A stretch of DNA of 6,658 nucleotides from DAIDKA01 sp036521075. GTDB lineage: Bacteria; Pseudomonadota; Gammaproteobacteria; Steroidobacterales; Steroidobacteraceae. The stretch lies in assembly GCA_036521075.1 (NCBI GenBank), contig DATDIL010000020.1:1-6658 (forward strand), given 5' to 3'. Made by a program: the position numbers and the translations under genes. Below, piece after piece: positions 1 through 5,196 of this stretch. The notes below the pieces were generated by a model. The model was not told the DNA's origin. It did no database searches and saw nothing but the letters and a program-made list of their open reading frames with translations. Within the stretch, counting starts at the first letter, position 1. Each line of letters opens with the position of its first letter.

Positions 1-174
1 CCACAGCTTGTGAATGATGCCGTAGATGAGCGAGAGCACGAAGCCGATGAGCAGAATATGCGCGTGCGCCACGAACTCGCCGTGGTTGTGCGAGGCGGCC
101 ATGAATATTCCGAGGCCGATACCGACTACCGCGTAGCTCAATGCCCAGAGCACGTAGCGTCTATCGAAGTTCAT
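1..174 (-). CDS. Small polytopic membrane protein, N-terminal part (C-terminus outside window)
   Basis: The 58 residues visible start MNFDRRYVLW and contain two hydrophobic segments, about residues 8-27 and 38-54, joined by a short His-rich loop (ASHNHGEFVAHAHILLIG). The reading frame is open to the left edge, so the protein is truncated by the window. The HAHxxLxG pattern at the start of the second helix resembles small heme-copper-oxidase-subunit-I-like membrane proteins of proteobacteria, where such histidines can bind heme or metal; this likeness is from memory and not proven. The ATG is preceded on the minus strand by a run of G (positions 178-183) that can serve as a ribosome binding site. 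A CATAAT hexamer lies about 50 bp upstream. It could also be an unrelated hypothetical membrane protein. I am confident that it is a gene and unsure of its function. Confidence 0.7.
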   Translation of the reverse strand, partial: MNFDRRYVLWALSYAVVGIGLGIFMAASHNHGEFVAHAHILLIGFVLSLIYGIIHKLW

Positions 175-226
175 GCACCCCCCGTGTCATTGTCATTCGC
201 AGTGCGTCGCTGCGAGATCTTGGGCC

Positions 227-232
227 ATTATG
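227..232 (-). promoter_or_regulatory. Possible -10 element for the leftward membrane-protein gene
   Basis: On the minus strand positions 232 to 227 read CATAAT, five of six matches to the TATAAT consensus. It lies in the 118-bp gap between the DUF5062-like stop and the membrane-protein start, in otherwise very GC-rich DNA. No good -35 is found at 17-18 bp. The same gap holds a GCCGGC inverted repeat (256-261 and 273-278, 11-nt loop) just downstream of the DUF5062-like gene. It has no T-run, so it is at best a weak transcription barrier. Confidence 0.3.
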
Positions 233-292
233 CTCCACGCACGGCGCGCCCGCACGCCGGCCTGCCTGCGGCGCCGGCTCCGTGACGATCAG

Positions 293-553
293 TCACTGCA
301 ACAATGGATGTCCTTCGGGCAATTGATGGGCGTACCAGGTCGCGAGCCGATGACGGACGGTTCGCTCGCTGACCTGCTCCTCGGGCATGGGCGCGATGAG
401 TTTGTCGTGCACGAGCAGGCGATAGACGTACAGCGCCTTCGCGCTCGCCGAGTCGGTGGCCTCGAACTCGACCGCCTTGCGGCCCTCCGCGTATTCGATG
501 CCGGCGTGCAGCGCCGCCTTGAACAGTTCCGCCTCGTGTTTGAGCTTCTTCAT
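293..553 (-). CDS. DUF5062-like small protein
   Basis: An 86-residue, charged, probably cytoplasmic and helical protein with no signal peptide or membrane segment. It begins MKKLKHEAELFKAALHAG, has a central LYVYRLLVHDKLIAP stretch (about residues 41-55) and ends RLATWYAHQLPEGHPLLQ. This arrangement, with an N-terminal KxKxEAxLxKAA, a central YRLLVxDKLIxP and a C-terminal QLPxxHPLL, matches what I recall of the gammaproteobacterial DUF5062 family, whose function is unknown. The frame is open upstream, with ATGs at 583 (MPASKSDRVQ added) and 715. I chose 553 because the family normally starts at MKxLK; 583 is a real alternative, since neither ATG has a strong Shine-Dalgarno. It reads away from the GST gene across a gap of about 150 bp. 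I can assign the family with moderate confidence and no function. Confidence 0.75.
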   Translation of the reverse strand: MKKLKHEAELFKAALHAGIEYAEGRKAVEFEATDSASAKALYVYRLLVHDKLIAPMPEEQVSERTVRHRLATWYAHQLPEGHPLLQ

Positions 554-704
554 TTGCACCCGATCGGATTTCGAAGCCGGCATGCTAGCGCTGAATGAGC
601 CGCCGCGCTCCGGGAAATGGCGGCGCGCCGCGTGTGCCGCGCTGGATTCTGCAGCCGGGCGGGCGTTATGCTGCGCCTTCCCCCGACCATACCGGAGCAG
701 TCCC
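554..704. promoter_or_regulatory. Divergent intergenic region with possible promoter for the GST operon
   Basis: This 151-bp gap separates the leftward DUF5062-like gene from the rightward four-gene block and must hold promoters for both. On the plus strand TATGCT at 667-672 is a fair -10, with a poor -35 (TGGATT, 643-648) 18 bp upstream. A transcript from it would start near 680, shortly before the GGAG (694-697) used by the GST gene. No convincing minus-strand promoter or operator repeat is visible. The 86-96-residue reading of the DUF5062-like gene may take up part of this gap. Confidence 0.25.
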
Positions 705-1322
705 ATGAGCCTCACCTTCTACTACTCGCCGATGAGCACGGCCGTCCTCACCAACATCGTTCTGGAGGAGCTCGGTGCACCGTGCGAAAAGATCAACGTT
801 GATATTCGCAAGGGCGAAACGCACAAGCCGGAATTCCTGCGCCTGAACCCGAACGGCAAGGTCCCGGTGGTAGTCCACGACGGCACGCCGATCTGGGAAT
901 CGGCGGCGATCACGATGTACCTCGGCGAGGTATTCGGGGTCGACAAGGGCCTCTATCCCGCGCCGGGCGCCAAGCGCGGCGAGGCCATGAAGTGGATCAC
1001 CTGGGCGAATGTCACGTTCGGTGACGCCGCCGCCCGGTTGATGCGCAATACCGCCGATTGGGTTCCCGCCGAGCAGCACAACGCCAAGGCTGCCGAAGCG
1101 GCACGCGCCGACCTCCAGGGCTGTCTGCGTATCCTCGATGAGGCGCTCGCAGGCAAGCAATTTCTGGTGGGCGGATACTCACTGGTGGATGCCCATCTGA
1201 ACTCCCTCGTGGACTGGCTGCGCTACATGAATATCGACCTGTCGGCCTATGCCAATCTCGGCGCCTGGAGCCAGCGCTGCGCCGCGCGCCCTGCCTACGG
1301 CCGGGCGATGGCCGGCCATTGA
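705..1322 (+). CDS. Glutathione S-transferase family protein
   Basis: A 205-residue cytosolic protein of normal GST length. It has a thioredoxin-fold N-terminal domain (about 1-78) and an all-helical C-terminal domain (about 88-205). The glutathione site is visible as NPNGKVPVV (48-56), with the cis-Pro at the VP pair, and as the gamma-glutamyl-binding ESAAI (65-69). The N-capping box of the C-terminal domain is SLVD (159-162) within GGYSLVDAHL. The catalytic residue is probably a Ser in YYSPMST (6-12), as in theta/beta-like bacterial enzymes, but sequence alone does not settle this. Such enzymes conjugate glutathione to electrophiles or reduce peroxides; the substrate is unknown. The start at 705 is preceded by GGAG at 694-697, and the fold begins directly at it. 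The same frame is open back to 456, but that part reads as non-family sequence antisense to the DUF5062-like gene. It is the first gene of a probable four-gene operon. Confidence 0.93.
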   Translation: MSLTFYYSPMSTAVLTNIVLEELGAPCEKINVDIRKGETHKPEFLRLNPNGKVPVVVHDGTPIWESAAITMYLGEVFGVDKGLYPAPGAKRGEAMKWITWANVTFGDAAARLMRNTADWVPAEQHNAKAAEAARADLQGCLRILDEALAGKQFLVGGYSLVDAHLNSLVDWLRYMNIDLSAYANLGAWSQRCAARPAYGRAMAGH

Positions 1323-1359
1323 GCGGGGACCCGGAGCGGAGCGCGGTGCGGAAACTGGT

Positions 1360-2007
1360 ATGACGAGACTTCGAGTTCAAAACTTCGCGATTTCCGTCGA
1401 TGGCTACGGTGCCGGAGCGAAGCAGGATCTGCGCAATCCGCTCGGAGTCAGAGGCCCCGAGCTCATGGAGTGGTTCTTCCATACCCGCGTGTGGCGCACG
1501 ATGCACGGCACCGGCGATGGGGAGATGGGAGTCGACAACGGCATCGCCGAGGAAGGCTTTGCCGGCATCGGTGCGTGGATACTCGGGCGCAACATGTTCG
1601 GGCCGGTTCGCGGGCCGTGGCCCGACGAGCGCTGGAAGGGATGGTGGGGCGATGAGCCGCCCTATCACACGCCGGTGCTGGTGCTCACGCATCACGCGCG
1701 TGCGCCGCTGCGGATGGCGGGCGGGACGGAATTCCGCTTCGTGACCGAGGGTATCCACGCGGCCTGGCAGCAGGCGAGCGCCGCGGCGGGCGGGGGCGAC
1801 GTGCGCCTCGGCGGCGGTGTGGCCACCATTCGTCAGTACCTGCGCGCCGGTCTGATCGATGAGCTGCATCTCGCCGTCCGGCCCGTGCTGCTGGGCGCGG
1901 GAGAGCCTCTCTTGGACGGAATCGACATGCCTGCCTTGGGCTATGAATGCACTCGGTATGCCGCGGGCGAGCGTGCGGCCCACGTGTGGCTGCGCAAGCG
2001 CGCATGA
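1360..2007 (+). CDS. Dihydrofolate reductase-fold family protein (RibD C-terminal-like)
   Basis: A 215-residue soluble protein of the DHFR/RibD C-terminal superfamily, which bind NAD(P)H and reduce pterin- or pyrimidine-like substrates. The N-terminal strand and loop is VQNFAISVDGYGAG (6-19), equivalent to the family's SLDG motif. A central GAWILGRNMF (71-80) follows, then a WPDERW-containing insert, PVLVLTH (105-111), the nucleotide-binding glycine stretch DVRLGGGVATIRQYL (147-161), and the C-terminal IDELHLAVRPVLLGAGEPLLDG (166-187). All family hallmarks are present and the length is typical of stand-alone members often annotated 'dihydrofolate reductase family protein'. It is not a true folA DHFR or a bifunctional RibD, since the deaminase domain is absent. 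It begins 37 bp after the GST stop and only a weak Shine-Dalgarno (GGAA near 1350) precedes it, so coupling to GST is likely. The substrate is unknown. Confidence 0.9.
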   Translation: MTRLRVQNFAISVDGYGAGAKQDLRNPLGVRGPELMEWFFHTRVWRTMHGTGDGEMGVDNGIAEEGFAGIGAWILGRNMFGPVRGPWPDERWKGWWGDEPPYHTPVLVLTHHARAPLRMAGGTEFRFVTEGIHAAWQQASAAAGGGDVRLGGGVATIRQYLRAGLIDELHLAVRPVLLGAGEPLLDGIDMPALGYECTRYAAGERAAHVWLRKRA

Positions 2008-2023
2008 CTCGCGGAGCAGCATC

Positions 2024-2308
2024 ATGAGTGAGGAAGAACTGGTCGTTTTGCAGGTCTGCGCTGACCACGTTGCTGCGGGCGTCCTGGCGAACTCCCTGCG
2101 GGCAGAAGCGGTGCCGGCGCTGGTGCGGAACTTGGCGGCGATACCCGGTCTTGAACAGGGAGCAGAGGTTCTCGTACCGATCGGTCTGCTGCAGCGAGCA
2201 AAATGGCTTCTCGCACAGCGGCGGCCGACGGATGCCGAACTCACCCGTCTGGCAATGGCCACACCACCACAACCAGGCGATGACACCGATGATCCATCGG
2301 GCAACTAG
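2024..2308 (+). CDS. DUF2007-type small protein (putative signal-transducing protein)
   Basis: A 94-residue soluble protein beginning MSEEELVVLQVCADHVAAG. It shows the DUF2007 pattern: a strand, a helix with VLANSLRAEAVPALVRN (about 19-35) in which a residue pair precedes 'xAEGIPAxVR'-type sequence, and a second strand and helix with VLVPIGLLQRAKWLLAQ (about 49-65). An acidic, Pro-rich tail (PQPGDDTDDPSGN) follows. DUF2007 proteins are thought to be small ligand- or signal-binding ferredoxin-like domains, and the biochemical role is not established. The start at 2024 has GGAG at 2012-2015 eight bases upstream and lies 16 bp after the preceding stop. It ends in TAG (2306-2308), in frame with the next gene. 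Family assignment is fairly sure, function is not known. Confidence 0.8.
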   Translation: MSEEELVVLQVCADHVAAGVLANSLRAEAVPALVRNLAAIPGLEQGAEVLVPIGLLQRAKWLLAQRRPTDAELTRLAMATPPQPGDDTDDPSGN

Positions 2309-2329
2309 TGGCTCGATAAACCTGCCTGC

Positions 2330-3631
2330 ATGACTTCGACCGGCAGAGTATTGACCGGTTGGACCGGTTGCGTGCTATCGAGCTTGACGATTATTGGCGT
2401 CGCTGCAGCTCAAACGCCCGGCCTGCCGGCGGAGGCAAACACCGCGAATCCGGCGGCGGCATTCTTCATCGATCTCAGCGGCCTGGACTTCAAGACATCG
2501 CCGCCAACCCGTGATCCGCACGATCCGAAGTACCCCAGCGCAACCGAACTCCCGGATGGGGCTCTTCCCTCAAGCAGCACACAAGGCAACTTCATCATCG
2601 GCCCCAGCCATGCGCCGGGCGCCGAGACGGTCGTTCAGAACGTTCCGAGGGGACGGATATTTACATTCACCATGAATTCGGAAGACAGCGTCACCTACAA
2701 CCCGGGAGTCGTACGGGATACTTCCATCCCATTGGACTCCACGTATCGCAACGACCCATCCAACCTCGTCGTATCCACGAGCCATCCCGGTACCTGGACT
2801 CGGTCGATATCGGTCTACGTACCGAGGCAATTGACGCCAGGCGGACGGTCTCCGTTCATGGTCGTTGGCGATGGAGGACATTACGATGCCATCATCTTTA
2901 CCGTGCTCGACAACCTGATTCATGAGCAAAAACTTCCGCCCATGATCGCCATAACAATTCAGGCGGGCGGACAGGACGCGCAGGGAAGTGAGCGAGGACG
3001 CGAGTACGACTCCGTCTCCGGCGCCTATGCAGAGTTCATTGAACGGGAAGTGCTGCCACTGGTCGAGCGCAAGACGGGTGTGAGGCTCACGCACGATCCT
3101 GATGCCCGGGCGACGATGGGCGCCAGCTCCAGCGGCGCAGCCGCGTTTACCATGGCCTGGTTTCACCCGGAACTCTATCACCGCGTATTGGCTTACTCGC
3201 CGACAATGGTCAATCAGCAGTGGCCGCACAGCAGCGCGTTGCGCGGTGGAGCCTGGGAGTACCACAGCCCTTGGGCCGGTCCGAAGGACGGACCGCCTCT
3301 GAACGCCCACGGCGGCGACGCGCCGACGCCGAGTACCTTGACTCTTGGATCACCATTGATTGCGAACAGCGCGCCGAAACCTCTGCGCGTGTGGTTCGAA
3401 GTCGGCGACCGCGATCTCTGGTACCCCAATAACCTGGACGATGGGATGCACGACTGGGTGCTGGCCAGCGAGAACATGGCCAAGGCTCTCGCTGCCAAGG
3501 GCTATGCGTATCAATTCATCTTTTCCCGCAATGCAGGCCACGTGGATCGCCCGACCCTATTGCAGACCTTGGGTGCGGCACTTCAATGGGTATGGAGCGG
3601 GTATCCGCGGCGTCACGAGGACGATGACTGA
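2330..3631 (+). CDS. Exported esterase-D/enterochelin-esterase-fold alpha/beta hydrolase
   Basis: A 433-residue protein with a signal peptide: a hydrophobic core about residues 12-26 and likely cleavage after AAA at 25-27 (AAA-QTP). It is therefore expected in the periplasm or outside. Residues about 90-430 match the putative-esterase (PF00756-like) fold: VYVPRQL (162-168), an oxyanion-region DGGHYD (181-186), the family signature REYDSVSGAYAEFIEREVLP (224-243), the nucleophile elbow GASSSG (264-269; Ser267 as probable nucleophile), an acid in VGDRDLW (359-364; Asp360 or Asp362) and His404 in NAGHVD. The usual GxSxG has Ala265 at its first position. It should hydrolyse carboxylic esters; the substrate is unknown, and siderophore, feruloyl/acetyl or xenobiotic esters are all possible. 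It starts 21 bp after the DUF2007 stop in the same frame with no clear Shine-Dalgarno, suggesting translational coupling. Parts are AT-richer than neighbours (48% G+C at 2641-2700 and 47% at 2881-2940, hand count; 63% at 3121-3180). Confidence 0.9.
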   Translation: MTSTGRVLTGWTGCVLSSLTIIGVAAAQTPGLPAEANTANPAAAFFIDLSGLDFKTSPPTRDPHDPKYPSATELPDGALPSSSTQGNFIIGPSHAPGAETVVQNVPRGRIFTFTMNSEDSVTYNPGVVRDTSIPLDSTYRNDPSNLVVSTSHPGTWTRSISVYVPRQLTPGGRSPFMVVGDGGHYDAIIFTVLDNLIHEQKLPPMIAITIQAGGQDAQGSERGREYDSVSGAYAEFIEREVLPLVERKTGVRLTHDPDARATMGASSSGAAAFTMAWFHPELYHRVLAYSPTMVNQQWPHSSALRGGAWEYHSPWAGPKDGPPLNAHGGDAPTPSTLTLGSPLIANSAPKPLRVWFEVGDRDLWYPNNLDDGMHDWVLASENMAKALAAKGYAYQFIFSRNAGHVDRPTLLQTLGAALQWVWSGYPRRHEDDD

Positions 3632-3648
3632 CTGCGTCAAAATCGTCC
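3619..3648. terminator. Weak stem-loop at the convergent esterase/tRNA junction
   Basis: GGACGAT (3619-3625) pairs with ATCGTCC (3642-3648), and an inner TGAC/GTCA stem (3629-3632 and 3636-3639) encloses a 3-base loop. The esterase stop codon TGA at 3629-3631 lies inside. It sits in the 30-bp space between the esterase stop and the tRNA 3' end, where both transcripts must end. Neither strand has a T-run directly after the stem (the only T4 run, on the minus strand, lies inside the loop), so it is not a canonical intrinsic terminator. Confidence 0.2.
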
Positions 3649-3661
3649 AGCAGCCCTCGAC

Positions 3662-3737
3662 TGGCGCCCCCGGCCGGAGTTGAACCGACGACCTACCGCT
3701 TAGGAGGCGGTCGCTCTATCCACTGAGCTACGGGGGC
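3662..3737 (-). tRNA. tRNA-Arg (anticodon CCT)
   Basis: The minus strand folds into a complete 76-nt cloverleaf. The acceptor stem is GCCCCCG paired with CGGGGGC, the D-stem GCTC/GAGC, the anticodon stem ACCGC/GCGGT around loop CTCCTAA, the variable loop AGGTC, and the T-arm GTCGG-TTCAACT-CCGGC with one G-T wobble. The discriminator is G and CCA is genome-encoded (3662-3664). Anticodon CCT reads AGG, so it inserts arginine at a codon that is rare in such GC-rich genomes. The 3' end faces the esterase gene across 30 bp. No truncated copy of its 3' end, which would mark an integrated island, is seen within the window. Confidence 0.97.
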
Positions 3738-3963
3738 ATTGGGACCACCGGCCTGCCGCGCTCATTCTACGTCAGCCTCCGCCAGCTGTTGCAGGAACTG
3801 ATTGCGGCAAACCTAAGAAAAACATCGAGATGGGTCCTGTACGGCGCCGCTCGGCGCGCAACAGCCGACAGATGGTGCTGACCTGTGCCGTCGACATCAT
3901 CCGACAGGCGCCTCTACCGGTGCAGGCTAGCTTCGGGCGGAGATGACCGCACAGGAGCCGCGA
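3738..3963. other. Intergenic leader region between tRNA-Arg and the glycosyltransferase module
   Basis: About 226 bp without a supported gene. The part near 3764-3792 holds the tRNA promoter. For rightward transcription I see only weak candidates (TTGCAG at 3789-3794 with TAAGAA at 3814-3819, spacing 19). A short AT-rich patch lies at 3809-3825. In-frame ATG 3943 could lengthen the downstream leader peptide to 20 residues, but its GGCGGAG lies directly against the ATG, too close to act as a ribosome binding site. Long frames crossing this region into 4006 onward are shadows of the glycosyltransferase. Confidence 0.4.
3764..3792 (-). promoter_or_regulatory. Probable sigma-70 promoter of tRNA-Arg
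   Basis: On the minus strand TAGAAT (3769 to 3764) is a five-of-six match to the -10 consensus. GCAACA (3792 to 3787) stands as a partial -35 with an optimal 17-bp spacer. Directly downstream of the -10 the DNA is GC-rich (GAGCGCGGC), the kind of discriminator found in growth-rate and stringently controlled stable-RNA promoters. The predicted start, near 3757, gives a 5' leader of about 20 nt before the mature tRNA. Confidence 0.5.
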
Positions 3964-4005
3964 ATGCGCATGAGGAGCCTCTTCTGGCCCGTGGTGGGTA
4001 CCTAG
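3964..4005 (+). CDS. Possible 13-codon leader ORF upstream of the glycosyltransferase
   Basis: ATG 3964 opens a frame encoding MRMRSLFWPVVGT and ends at TAG 4003-4005, immediately followed in the same frame by GTG 4006 of the glycosyltransferase. The best Shine-Dalgarno in the region, AGGAG at 3953-3957 with a 6-base spacer, belongs to this ATG and not to the GTG. Two readings are possible: a translated leader peptide whose termination at the junction feeds reinitiation at GTG, or a remnant N-terminus of the glycosyltransferase interrupted by an amber codon. The peptide has no recognisable motif. A chance ORF this short is common, so the strength of the case rests on the SD and the exact abutment. 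Confidence 0.35.
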   Translation: MRMRSLFWPVVGT

Positions 4006-5196
4006 GTGCTAGCCAGATCCGAATCCGAACCGGTACGCGTTCTGATCGTGACGCCGCAGCCGTTCTACGAAGACCGCGGCACACCGATAGCCGTCCGCAA
4101 CGTCGCCAAGGCGCTCAGCGAGATCGGCGCCGAGGTGGATGTGCTGGCCTTTCCCGTCGGCGAGGACGTGCGCATCGAGAATGTGACCGTGCATCGCTGC
4201 GGCAACGTCCTCGGCATCAAGCGCGTGCCGATCGGGCTGTCCTGGCGCAAGCTCGTGCTGGATGCGAGCCTGTGGCGCGCCTTCCGTCGGCTCATCTCCG
4301 CGCGCCGTTACGATATGGTGCACGCGGTCGAAGAAGCCGCATACATGGCGTCCGCGATCTGCCCGCCCGTCGGTCAGCCGTTCCTGTACGACATGGCGTC
4401 CGTGATTCCCGAACAGCTGCGGCGCAAGCGGGGCTTCAAAGGCCACCTCGCTCAGCGCGTTCTGGCGGCGATCGAGCGCCACATTCTCAACAGCGCGCGG
4501 CACATCGTCTGCAGCGCGGGCCTCGCCTCCTATGTACACCGGCAGGCCGCGCAGGCGTCGGTCAGCGAATGGCAGTTCCCGGCGCAGTCGGCGTCGGTGT
4601 CCGCCGCGGAAGTGGAGGCGCTGCGCAATGAATTGAAGGTCCGCCGCGACCAGCGGATTGTTCTCTATTCCGGCAGCTTCGCCAGCTACCAGGGCATCGA
4701 TCTGCTGCTCAGCGCTTTTGCGCGCGTCCGCAAGAGCCGCCACGAGCTGGTGCTGGTGTGCGTCGGCGCCACCGAGCAGGAGATCGCGGGCTGGGCAAGG
4801 CAAACGCCGACGGACGAGGCGCCTTATATTCGTATCGTGCCGCGGCAGCCGCACGAGCGCATTCCCGTCTATACCAATCTAGCCGACTATTTGGTGCTGC
4901 CCCGCGTCGGTGCCGACAACATCCCGCTGAAGCTCTACGACTACATGGCATCCGGAAAGCCCATCATTGCGACGCGGCAGCGCGGACACCGGGGTATGCT
5001 CAATGGCAAGCGGGCATTCCTGTGCGATCCGACCGCCGAGTCCCTCGCGGCCGCCATCGAAAGGGCGTGCGCCTCTCCCGGTGAGGCCGCCGCGGTTGCC
5101 AATGAATCGCGTCAATATGCGGAGCTCCACTTCGGGTGGCGCTCGTTCGTCGACTTCATCAGCCAAACCTACATGAATGCGATGGCTCGCGCTTAA
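4006..5196 (+). CDS. GT4-type (GT-B fold) glycosyltransferase
   Basis: A 396-residue cytoplasmic or membrane-associated sugar transferase. The N-terminal Rossmann domain opens with VRVLIVTPQPF (10-20) and the acceptor-side loop YEDRGTPIAVRNVAKAL (21-37), a familiar GT4 start. The C-terminal donor-binding domain starts at RIVLYSGSFASYQGIDLLL (217-235) and holds VPRQPHERIP (278-287) and the donor motif NIPLKLYDYMASGKPIIAT (305-323). In that motif Asp312 takes the place of the more usual Glu of the E-x7-E pattern, a substitution also found in active relatives. It should move a sugar from a nucleotide-sugar donor to a lipid-linked or glycan acceptor; neither is identifiable. The start is GTG, the first possible one after an in-frame TAG at 4003-4005. 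GGTGGG at 3993-3998 is a modest ribosome binding site. Its end overlaps the flippase-like gene by 20 bp, so the two are probably cotranslated. Confidence 0.9.
   Translation: MLARSESEPVRVLIVTPQPFYEDRGTPIAVRNVAKALSEIGAEVDVLAFPVGEDVRIENVTVHRCGNVLGIKRVPIGLSWRKLVLDASLWRAFRRLISARRYDMVHAVEEAAYMASAICPPVGQPFLYDMASVIPEQLRRKRGFKGHLAQRVLAAIERHILNSARHIVCSAGLASYVHRQAAQASVSEWQFPAQSASVSAAEVEALRNELKVRRDQRIVLYSGSFASYQGIDLLLSAFARVRKSRHELVLVCVGATEQEIAGWARQTPTDEAPYIRIVPRQPHERIPVYTNLADYLVLPRVGADNIPLKLYDYMASGKPIIATRQRGHRGMLNGKRAFLCDPTAESLAAAIERACASPGEAAAVANESRQYAELHFGWRSFVDFISQTYMNAMARA

Noticed and set aside
456..704. N-terminal extension of the GST frame back to 456
   Set aside because: The extension overlaps the DUF5062-like gene on the other strand. 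The GST fold starts at 705, where GGAG is correctly placed.
1012..2304. Long minus-strand open frame (430 codons) across the DHFR-fold and DUF2007 genes
   Set aside because: It is antisense to well-supported genes, has Arg/Pro/Ser-rich composition typical of GC-rich shadow frames, and has no recognisable domain.
3277..3295. Perfect 7-bp hairpin CGGTCCG-AAGGA-CGGACCG inside the esterase
   Set aside because: It lies within coding sequence without a T-run or nearby gene boundary, so it is most likely a coding coincidence.
2570..3310. Minus-strand frame of 246 codons within the esterase
   Set aside because: It lies opposite an esterase with signal peptide and catalytic motifs and shows no family likeness.
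3662..3737. tRNA-Arg as attachment site of a genomic island
   Set aside because: No integrase gene and no direct repeat of the tRNA 3' end are visible in the window.
3789..3819. Promoter for the glycosyltransferase (TTGCAG with TAAGAA)
   Set aside because: The 19-bp spacing is poor and the -10 matches only weakly, so it does not stand above chance.
2306..4008. Amber (TAG) recoding as an explanation for the two in-frame TAG-before-start junctions
   Set aside because: TAG also ends the flippase-like gene normally, and no recoding element, pyrrolysine-type gene or suppressor tRNA is present here; ordinary termination and reinitiation is simpler.
3885..4631. Plus-strand 248-codon frame over the leader and glycosyltransferase start
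   Set aside because: It is Arg-rich and repetitive in composition, out of frame with the clear glycosyltransferase, and lacks conserved motifs.
4009..4854. Minus-strand 281-codon frame opposite the glycosyltransferase
   Set aside because: It is a high-G+C shadow frame with His/Arg-rich low-complexity sequence, antisense to a clear gene.
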